From contig JAFGOG010000101.1 in the NCBI GenBank assembly GCA_016926595.1, forward strand, positions 1 through 19,011: 19,011 nt of DNA. The letters are read 5' to 3'. Below the pieces are notes generated by a model, which had not been told where the DNA came from, searched no databases, and saw nothing but the letters and a program-made list of their open reading frames with translations. Shown in pieces: positions 1 through 5,782 of this stretch. The translations under genes were made by a program, and so were the position numbers. Position 1 is the first letter of the stretch; each line of letters begins with the position of its first letter. The DNA is from Anaerolineae bacterium (GTDB taxonomy: Bacteria > Chloroflexota > Anaerolineae > JAAYZQ01).

Positions 1-262
1 CGCCGCCGAGATCGGCCGATTGTCCCACGATGGTGGGGGCCGCCGGGTTGGAAACGTCCATCACCACCAGGCGCGTGCCGCCGCCCAGGTACAGGGTAGT
101 GCCCACCAGGGTGGAGCGATAGATGGGGCCGCCGAACTGGCCGACGAAGGATAGGCCGGCGGGATCGGCCTGTGGCGCGGCCGGCGCCGCCGGCTGCGCC
201 AGGACACCGGATGAGCCCAGGACCAGGACAAGGACAAGCAGGGTGACAATACGCGTTTTCAT
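1..262 (-). CDS. Secreted LVIVD-repeat protein, N-terminal fragment
   Basis: The first 87 residues of a protein that continues past the left edge. Residues 1-22 form a clear signal peptide: MKTR, then a Leu/Val-rich core, then a likely signal peptidase I site after GVLA. An Ala/Pro-rich linker of about a dozen residues follows. The rest shows one blade-like repeat, with YLGGG near residue 58, then LVVMDVSNPAAP and the start of the next strand. This is the pattern of LVIVD repeats, beta-propeller-like repeats found in exported proteins; their ligand is usually unknown. The start at 262 is supported by an AGGAG-type ribosome binding site about 8 bases upstream. It lies 29 bases downstream of a small co-oriented gene and may share its transcript. 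Function beyond a secreted propeller-type protein cannot be given from this fragment. Confidence 0.8.
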   Translation of the reverse strand, partial: MKTRIVTLLVLVLVLGSSGVLAQPAAPAAPQADPAGLSFVGQFGGPIYRSTLVGTTLYLGGGTRLVVMDVSNPAAPTIVGQSADLGG

Positions 263-273
263 GCCTTTTCTCC

Positions 274-294
274 TTTTTCATTTTTCATTTTTCA
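274..294. repeat. Three tandem copies of a 7-base unit (tttttca)
   Basis: Three perfect head-to-tail copies of tttttca occupy the short gap between the 90-residue gene and the LVIVD gene. On the minus strand they read as an A-rich leader just upstream of the AGGAG ribosome binding site. The last copy supplies the stop codon (TGA) of the upstream small gene at 292-294. Such A-rich repeats could arise by slippage and could change spacing between the two genes. No function is shown. Confidence 0.7.
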
Positions 295-564
295 TGTCTC
301 TTCCTTGCCTCGGACGCGGTGCGTCCCTCGACTCTCGTGGCGCTCACTTCTTTGTTCTGCCTGTTCGTTCCTCTCCTTGCGCGCCTCAGGGCGCCTGGTT
401 CTACACTCGGCTGTTTGAGCCTCGATGAAGCAAGCCAGCTCTTCCGGGCCGCGGATGTGGGCCCGCTCGCCGCTGGCGACCTCTTCCACCCGGCCCTCCC
501 AGGACGGCTCTTCCACCTGGGGATCCACCCACAGGCGTAGGATAAAAGTGACCAGGGTGCGCAT
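292..564 (-). CDS. Small hypothetical protein, Chloroflexota-like
   Basis: A 90-residue protein of unknown function. The chosen start (MRTLVTFILRLWVD) has a GGGGGGAG ribosome binding site about 9 bases upstream and avoids a less plausible extension. Residues 1-50 look like a compact alpha/beta domain: a beta strand (TLVTFILRLWV), then WEGRVEEVASGERAHI, then a helix near ELACFIEAQ. This resembles short proteins I associate with Chloroflexota genomes (a strand, W-G-x-V-E-x-V-x-S/T-G-E, then a helix ending in a FIE motif); that recognition is from memory and not confirmed. From about residue 51 the sequence becomes an Arg/Glu-rich, probably disordered tail, longer than I would expect. No membrane segment, signal peptide or catalytic motif is visible. 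A likely promoter just upstream and a palindromic repeat separating it from the regulator gene suggest it is transcribed independently. Confidence 0.55.
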   Translation of the reverse strand: MRTLVTFILRLWVDPQVEEPSWEGRVEEVASGERAHIRGPEELACFIEAQTAECRTRRPEARKERNEQAEQRSERHESRGTHRVRGKEET

Positions 565-611
565 GGCATTTCTCCCCCCGGGTGGGCTGCTCACCCGCCC
601 TCCTGGGGAGC

Positions 612-620
612 ACTATAGCA
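612..620 (-). promoter_or_regulatory. Possible extended -10 promoter for the small gene
   Basis: Read on the minus strand this is TGC followed by TATAGT, an extended -10 element. It would start transcription near 605, giving a leader of about 40 bases to the small gene at 564. No convincing -35 box is present upstream, which is usual for extended -10 promoters. The call is tentative because it rests on a 9-base match. Confidence 0.35.
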
Positions 621-653
621 CAGCAGAATAACAGGAGAATAACAGGGACGGCC

Positions 654-686
654 AGACCTGGCAGGTTTACAAAACCTGGCAGGTCT
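654..686. repeat. 33-base paired-palindrome element, copy A
   Basis: Two 15-base near-palindromes (agacctggcaggttt and aaacctggcaggtct) are separated by 3 bases. Each half is itself almost self-complementary around a central base, and the two halves also pair with each other as a 15-base-pair stem with one mismatch. It lies 12 bases past the stop codon of the large regulator gene. It is not followed by a T run in the minus direction, so it is a poor classical Rho-independent terminator, though it could halt or protect the 3' end of the message. A second element with the same 15+3+15 layout occurs at 1643-1675. Confidence 0.7.
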
Positions 687-698
687 TGTCAGGGGTTT

Positions 699-3600
699 TT
701 ACGCTTTTAGTCCTTCGTACAGCGCCTGCGTCTCAGCCGAGGGCTCGGCGTCCAGCTCTTTATCTAGGGCGCGGACGCAGGCCTGGTAGGCCTGCAGCGC
801 CTCGCTGCGGCGGCCCAGCCGGGCCAGGCAGGTCATCAGCGCCCGCCACACCTCCTCCAGCCACGGCTCCAGGTCCAGGATGCGGCGGGCCAGCTCCGCG
901 CCCTCGCGCCACGCCCCGGCCTGGACCTGCTCCTCCAGCCAGGCGGTGAGGGTGTTCAGATAGAGGCCGCGCAGCCGCTCCCGCTCGCGCAGCACCCAGT
1001 CGACGTAGGGCTCTTCGGGCAGAAAGTCGCCCCGGTACAGCTCCAGCGCCTGCCGGGCCGCCTGGCCGCCGGCCCGCATCGCCTGCTCAAAAGCAGCCAC
1101 GTCGTACCGGGTTTCGGCCGTTGGGCTGAACGCCAGGGTCTCTTCGTCGCGCGCCAGGTAGCGGGACGGCTGGCCCTTGCCCAGGTACGGCTCCAGGATG
1201 CGGCGCAGGTCGGAAAAAGTGGTGTTGAGCGCCAGTCCGGCCGAGTCGGGGGGCAGGTCGGGCCACAGGGCTTCGATCAGCTCGTCGCGCGGCACCCGGC
1301 GCGGCGACTTGGCCAGCAGGTAGAGCAGCAGCAGGCGCGTCTTGCGCCGCTGCCAGGCCTCATCGGGGATGGGGAGATCGCCGCGCTGCACCTGGAATCC
1401 GCCCAGGGCCAGGATGCGCAGAGGCGGCCGGGGCGCGGCGGCGATGCGGGCCAGGGCCGCCTCGACGCCCTCTTTCAGCCGGCGATGACGGCGGAGCTCG
1501 CTCAGCGCCGGCGTGGCCCGCTCGTCGCCGATCTCGCCCAGTAGCCGGACCACCTGCTCCCGCACCTGATCGCCCGGCGCACTCGTCAACAGCGCCAACA
1601 GCGGCTCGACGGCCTCCTGGCCAATGATCGCCAGGAGCCGGCAGACATCCGATCTCTTCAAGACATCGGATGTCTGGCCCAGGGCCGCGATCAGGAGCGG
1701 CAGGGCGCGCGGGCGCTCCCGCCCGGTAAAGAGGAAATCGTAGCCGTATTGGTCCGACAGGGCCAGGGAGTGTTCCAGGTGAGCCAGCACTTCCTCGTCT
1801 CGCCCCTCACGCCGGCAGAGGTCGGCCAGGTACAGAAGGAGGGTTGCCTGATCCAGGCGGCCGCTCGCCATCCCGACGAGGTGCAATGCCTGGCGATAGT
1901 GGGCTTCAGCCTGCTGCGTGTCGCCGCTGGCATCCAGGACAAAGCCAACCGTCATAAGCGCTCGGCCCTCGAGCTGGCAGTCGACCGACTGGCGGGCGCG
2001 TTGGAGGGCAGCCTGGCCTTGTCGCCACGCCTCCCGCCGATCACCATCGTCCAAGGCCAGCCGAGCCAACCCCTGGTGCAGCTCGAAGCACATAAACAGC
2101 TCCTGAATCTGCTCGGCTATCGTCCACGCTTCCTGGTAGTGACTGCGGGCTGTGGTCCGATCTCCTTGCTCCCGGTGTAGGTGGCCCAGGAGAAAGAGCG
2201 CATACCCACGCCGGACCGTATCCTGATAAGCATCGGTCAGACGGAGCAGCCGCTCCAGCACACCTTGCGCTGCTTCAAGCTCGCCGCACTGCAGGTAGGT
2301 CTGGCCCAAAATAATGAGGGGAAAGCAGACGCGATAGCTGTTCAGATCCTCCAGGATGCGCAAGCTGGACTGCTCAGTCTCGATAGCCTCCCGCAGCCGA
2401 CCCTGGGGCAGGTAGATGTCGGCGGCCATGTCGTGCAACACCAACGCTTCGCGCTCGCGATTCCCCAGGCTGCGGTACAACTGGAGCGAGCGGAGATAGT
2501 ACTGCTGAGCGTGGGCTGGATCGCCTGAATTGGCGTGACAAGTTGCCAGTGTATTGTAGATTGCAGCCAGCTCATGCACGTGTGCAGGGCTCATCGGCTC
2601 GCCTCCACCAGGCAGATCGACTACTGTCTGGTCCGAAGGAGTACCCGGCGGCATGATCTCCGGCCCGTCGGGCAGCAAGGCCAACGCCCGCCGGCAGAGG
2701 GCAATAGCCTCGGCATAGCGAGCCTGTCGAACGCACACCCAGGCCTGCCAACGTAACACCTGCCCCAGGTCCTCGGCTGTTCCCACGCGCTCTGCCGCCG
2801 CCTCGGCCTGCCCCAGCAATGCTGACGCCTCGTCCCACCGGCCTTGCCGCTCCCTCATCCGGCCCAATGCCAAGAGCAGGCGAGGTCTGCCGGCCATCAC
2901 ATCCGCAGGCAGGCGTGCAAACCAGGGCTCCAAGCGCGGGAGGCTTCCAAAGCCGAGCATCTCGGCCAACGACTCGATGGTCTGCGCAGCGGCCGTCCAG
3001 TCGCGCGCCGCCAGCAGGTGCTCGACGGCAGCAGCATGGTCGTCGACGCGCTGGGGACCCAGTGACGCACCCTGCTCCTCCAACAAACAAGCCGCCGCAC
3101 GCCGGTGCCAGCTCTCCACGGCCCTGGCCCCTTCGCCCTGTTCCAGTCGGCGCTGCAAAAACTCCTGGAAAAGGGCATGATAACGGTAGCAGCGCCCCGG
3201 CCGGTCGGCCAGCGGCGAGACGAACAGGTGGTTGCGCTCCAGCTCGTCGAGAACGGCGCTGGCGTCGGTGGTCTCCAGCAAGGCGTTGCACAGCTCGGCG
3301 CTCAGGTAGGGCAGCAGTGACGTGCGCCGCAGGAAATCCCGCACCGCTGCCGGCTGGCAGTCCAGGACCTGCCCAGCCAGGTAATCGAATAGCGGTCGCT
3401 CGTCGCCGATGCGGCCCAGGATGGCCCTCAAGTCAGGGTGCGGCTCACGCCGCGCCGCCTGCCGCACCAGCTCCAGGGCCGCCGGCCAGCCCTCGGTGCG
3501 CTCGACGACCTGCCGCAGGGCCGGCTCTTCCAGGTCGAGGCCGCCGGCGGCCAAAAAACTGTGCATCTCTTCGGGGGTGAAGCGCAGGTCGGCCTCGTCC

Positions 3601-4172
3601 AGCTCGGACAGGCGGCCTTCCACCCGCAGGCGGGCGATGGCGGCGATGGGCGGCTGGCCGCGGCTGGCGATGACCAGGTGGACCGGCCACCTGGGCGACC
3701 CCAGCAGCATGTCCAGCGCCCGGTGGACGGCCGGCGTGGTGATGAGGTGATAGTCGTCGAGCGCCAGCAACCACGGGCCGCCGGCAGCCTGGGCTGCTTG
3801 CTCGAGCAGCAGCGACAGGGCATACGAGAGCGGGCTCGACAGGTCCACCGCCGGCGCGAAATCCGGGAGCCGGGCGTGGATCCCGACAATCAGGCCCTGG
3901 AGAAGGTGAGCCGGGTCATTATCCATTTCGCTGAGTGTGTACCTCAGCGCCCGTGATGGATCGGGCCCGGCCTCGCCCCATTCCCCGAGCCAATCGCCCA
4001 GCAGGGTGGTCTTGCCATAGCCGGCCGGGGCGACGATCAGGGTCAGCCGGGAGGCCGTCGCCTGGCTCAAGGCGCGCAGCAGGCGCGGCCGCGGCACCAA
4101 GGACGACGATCGGCTCGCCGGGTGGAGGCCGGTATCCACCGCATCGGCGTTAGGGACAACAATTCGCTCCAT
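699..4172 (-). CDS. MalT-like STAND ATPase/TPR regulator with C-terminal BTAD domain
   Basis: A 1157-residue transcriptional regulator. The N-terminal part is a MalT-type STAND NTPase with a P-loop at APAGYGKTT (about residues 48-56) and a Walker B at LLALDDYHL (about 135-143). A middle region of about 400 residues is built from TPR-like helical pairs, expected to bind an inducer or partner. About 95 residues of HEAT-like repeats follow (about 823-917). The C-terminus carries an OmpR/SARP-like winged helix (about 918-1010, with LGGFQV and the DELIEALWP helix) followed by a BTAD domain (about 1020-1157). Unlike MalT itself, no C-terminal LuxR-type helix-turn-helix is present. The start at 4172 lies 16 bases after the yitT-like stop; an alternative ATG at 4217 would overlap that gene by 29 bases and adds an unlikely N-terminus. 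It is the last gene of the minus-strand operon. Its target genes and effector are unknown. Confidence 0.9.
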   Translation of the reverse strand: MERIVVPNADAVDTGLHPASRSSSLVPRPRLLRALSQATASRLTLIVAPAGYGKTTLLGDWLGEWGEAGPDPSRALRYTLSEMDNDPAHLLQGLIVGIHARLPDFAPAVDLSSPLSYALSLLLEQAAQAAGGPWLLALDDYHLITTPAVHRALDMLLGSPRWPVHLVIASRGQPPIAAIARLRVEGRLSELDEADLRFTPEEMHSFLAAGGLDLEEPALRQVVERTEGWPAALELVRQAARREPHPDLRAILGRIGDERPLFDYLAGQVLDCQPAAVRDFLRRTSLLPYLSAELCNALLETTDASAVLDELERNHLFVSPLADRPGRCYRYHALFQEFLQRRLEQGEGARAVESWHRRAAACLLEEQGASLGPQRVDDHAAAVEHLLAARDWTAAAQTIESLAEMLGFGSLPRLEPWFARLPADVMAGRPRLLLALGRMRERQGRWDEASALLGQAEAAAERVGTAEDLGQVLRWQAWVCVRQARYAEAIALCRRALALLPDGPEIMPPGTPSDQTVVDLPGGGEPMSPAHVHELAAIYNTLATCHANSGDPAHAQQYYLRSLQLYRSLGNREREALVLHDMAADIYLPQGRLREAIETEQSSLRILEDLNSYRVCFPLIILGQTYLQCGELEAAQGVLERLLRLTDAYQDTVRRGYALFLLGHLHREQGDRTTARSHYQEAWTIAEQIQELFMCFELHQGLARLALDDGDRREAWRQGQAALQRARQSVDCQLEGRALMTVGFVLDASGDTQQAEAHYRQALHLVGMASGRLDQATLLLYLADLCRREGRDEEVLAHLEHSLALSDQYGYDFLFTGRERPRALPLLIAALGQTSDVLKRSDVCRLLAIIGQEAVEPLLALLTSAPGDQVREQVVRLLGEIGDERATPALSELRRHRRLKEGVEAALARIAAAPRPPLRILALGGFQVQRGDLPIPDEAWQRRKTRLLLLYLLAKSPRRVPRDELIEALWPDLPPDSAGLALNTTFSDLRRILEPYLGKGQPSRYLARDEETLAFSPTAETRYDVAAFEQAMRAGGQAARQALELYRGDFLPEEPYVDWVLRERERLRGLYLNTLTAWLEEQVQAGAWREGAELARRILDLEPWLEEVWRALMTCLARLGRRSEALQAYQACVRALDKELDAEPSAETQALYEGLKA
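1643..1675. repeat. 33-base paired-palindrome element, copy B, inside the regulator gene
   Basis: This has the same layout as the element at 654-686. A 15-base near-palindrome (agacatccgatctct, one base from perfect) is followed by 3 bases and then a perfect odd-centred 15-base palindrome (agacatcggatgtct). The outer arms 1642-1653 and 1665-1676 are perfect 12-base inverted repeats. It lies within the coding sequence, near residues 833-844, where it encodes a small peptide repeat (SDVLKRSDV) at the beginning of the HEAT-like region. Its 33-base length keeps the reading frame. Confidence 0.65.
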
Positions 4173-4188
4173 TCCAGTTTTCCAGCAC

Positions 4189-5097
4189 TCAGGCCTGCTT
4201 GTGGGCGATCGGCCCAAAGCCCTCGCCCAATACCTCGTGAGCCTCGGACACGACGACGAAAGCGTCCGGGTCCCGGTCCGAGATGAGCCGCTTTAGGCGT
4301 GTCACCTGCGAGCGAGAGACGACGACATACAGCGCCGGCAGCAGAGCCTGGGTGTAGCCGCCGCGCACATCCATCAGCGTTACCCCGCGCTCCAGGTCGT
4401 CCAGGATCGCCTGTTGGATCTCGGCGCTGCACGTCGACACGATGAAAAAAGCCCGCGCATAACCTGACCCCTCCTGCACTGTATCGACCACCCGCCCCGA
4501 GACGAAATTGACGATCAGGGCGTACAGCACCGGCACCAGCCCCACTACGGCGGCTGCCGCCAGCAGGATGACGCTGTTCACGGCGATAAAGGTCGCGCCA
4601 AAGCCGATCCCCTTGTGCCGGTTCAGCAGTTGGGCGATGATGTCGGTCCCGCCGGTGGTACCCTGGCCGCGCAGGACCAGGCCGATGCCGACGCCGTCGA
4701 GCAGGCCGCCGAACAGGGTAAAGATCAGCGGATCTCCCCGGACGGGCGGCAGGAACGGAGCCAGCAGGTCGATGCCGGCGGTCATGAGGGCCGTAGCATA
4801 GACCGAGCGGAAAAGGAGGCGCCAGCCGCCGGCCCATTTAATCCCAGCGATCAGGATCGGGATGTTCAAAGCCAGGGTGACCAGGCCGATGGGCCAGCCC
4901 CACAGGTAATGGGACAACATGCCGAGGCCGGTCACCCCTGACGACACGACGCGATTGGGCGCCAGGAAAATGTTCACGTTGGCCGACAGCACGAGCGCGC
5001 CGCAGGTGAGCAGCAGGTAATCCCAGGCCAGCAGCCGCGCTTTTCGAAACCTGGCCGTCCCAGCCAAAGAGGCCGGGACCCTCTTGAGCCCTCTCAT
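4189..5097 (-). CDS. YitT-family integral membrane protein (DUF161/DUF2179)
   Basis: A 302-residue membrane protein of the YitT family, the usual length for that family. After a basic cytoplasmic N-terminus, hydrophobic segments run from about residue 25 to 205. They include the conserved family features: SGVTGLGML near residue 53, and GQGTTGGTDIIAQLL after GVGIGLVLR, a glycine-rich loop typical of the family. The last 80 or so residues (from STCSAEIQQAIL onward) form the soluble DUF2179 domain, with the characteristic ERGVTLMDVRGGYT stretch. The family's transport substrate or role is not firmly known. The start lies 4 bases after the stop of the deoxynucleoside kinase gene, with a GGAG ribosome binding site embedded in that gene's end, so the two are almost certainly co-transcribed. 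Confidence 0.9.
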   Translation of the reverse strand: MRGLKRVPASLAGTARFRKARLLAWDYLLLTCGALVLSANVNIFLAPNRVVSSGVTGLGMLSHYLWGWPIGLVTLALNIPILIAGIKWAGGWRLLFRSVYATALMTAGIDLLAPFLPPVRGDPLIFTLFGGLLDGVGIGLVLRGQGTTGGTDIIAQLLNRHKGIGFGATFIAVNSVILLAAAAVVGLVPVLYALIVNFVSGRVVDTVQEGSGYARAFFIVSTCSAEIQQAILDDLERGVTLMDVRGGYTQALLPALYVVVSRSQVTRLKRLISDRDPDAFVVVSEAHEVLGEGFGPIAHKQA

Positions 5098-5101
5098 GAA
5101 G

Positions 5102-5737
5102 CTACTCCAGGACGACCACCTCTTTGCCGTGGAGCTTGTCCAGCACCCGGGCGGCGATCAGCTCGAGGTGAGAGTCGACCGCCACAAAGTTCAGCTTCTC
5201 GGTCCGGACGGTCAGGACCGGCGATAGGTGAAAGCTCGCCGCCCATTGGTCGTATAGATCGTTGAGCTGGGTCAGGTACTCGACCGAGATCTGCTGCTCG
5301 TAATCGCGGCCCCGCTGGCGGATGCGGTCTTGGAGCGCAGGGACCGGCGCCTGCAAATAGATGACCAGGTCAGGCGGGGGCAGGATGGTGATCACCGTCT
5401 GGTACAGATCCCAGTAGCTCTGCCAGTCACGAGGGGTCATGTGGCCCTGCAAAAACAGGTTGCGGGCAAAGATCTCGGCGTCTTCGTACACCGTCCGGTC
5501 CTGGATGACGGTGCCGGGCCGTTCCAGGATCTGGCGGTGATGGCCCAGCCGCCGCGACAGGAAAAAGATCTGCGAGTGAAAGCTCCAGGTGCGCATGTCC
5601 TGGTAAAAGTCGGCCAGGTAGGGGTTGTCGTCCACTGCCTCAAAGAACGGCTCCCAGCACAGGTGCGCACTCAACAGGCGGGTCAGGGTCGATTTCCCTA
5701 CGCCCACGTTGCCGGCGACGGCGATGAACTTTTTCAT
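5102..5737 (-). CDS. Deoxynucleoside kinase (deoxyadenosine/deoxyguanosine kinase type)
   Basis: A 211-residue cytoplasmic kinase that phosphorylates deoxynucleosides to monophosphates in nucleotide salvage. Visible motifs are a P-loop at GNVGVGKST (residues 9-17), the substrate-binding stretch EAVDDNPYL with WSFHSQIFFLSRR, the DRT/ED motif in QDRTVYEDAEIFA (the equivalent of the family DRS motif), and an arginine-rich lid, RIRQRGRDYE. The length and order match bacterial dAK/dGK enzymes; the preferred base cannot be decided by eye. The chosen start has a GGGAGGG ribosome binding site about 7 bases upstream; an ATG 8 codons earlier would run through the palindromic spacer and is rejected. The gene lies 45 bases after the hydantoinase gene and 4 bases before the yitT-like gene. 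Confidence 0.9.
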   Translation of the reverse strand: MKKFIAVAGNVGVGKSTLTRLLSAHLCWEPFFEAVDDNPYLADFYQDMRTWSFHSQIFFLSRRLGHHRQILERPGTVIQDRTVYEDAEIFARNLFLQGHMTPRDWQSYWDLYQTVITILPPPDLVIYLQAPVPALQDRIRQRGRDYEQQISVEYLTQLNDLYDQWAASFHLSPVLTVRTEKLNFVAVDSHLELIAARVLDKLHGKEVVVLE

Positions 5738-5740
5738 GTT

Positions 5741-5777
5741 CCCTCCCTGGCAGGAGGGCAACCACGTGGGGTTGCCC
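5741..5777. repeat. Nested palindromic spacer between hyuA-like and kinase genes
   Basis: Two adjacent hairpins fill this 45-base spacer. One pairs ccctcc with ggaggg (5741-5746 with 5753-5758). The other pairs gggcaacc with ggttgccc (5756-5763 with 5770-5777) around a loop containing the palindrome ccacgtgg. They share three bases, so they are partly alternative folds. One arm of the first hairpin contains the kinase ribosome binding site on the minus strand, so folding could limit kinase translation. The sequence also resembles dispersed intergenic repeats I associate with Chloroflexota genomes, which is recalled, not checked. Confidence 0.55.
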
Positions 5778-5782
5778 CTACC

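Noticed and set aside
654..686. Reading the paired palindrome as a standard Rho-independent terminator of the regulator gene
   Set aside because: In the minus direction the stem is followed by a GC-rich stretch instead of a T run; only the plus-strand side has T residues, about ten bases away.
654..1675. CRISPR array
   Set aside because: Only two units, nearly 1 kb apart, with different core sequences, one within a coding region, and no cas genes.
2572..3580. Open frames of about 240-250 codons on both strands inside the regulator gene
   Set aside because: They are Arg, Pro and Ala rich, overlap the ATPase/TPR coding region and have no motif; GC-rich codon bias explains their length.
4067..4837. 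A 256-codon minus-strand open frame across the yitT-like gene and the start of the regulator
   Set aside because: It is out of frame with both recognised genes and its Arg/Gly-rich product shows no family resemblance.
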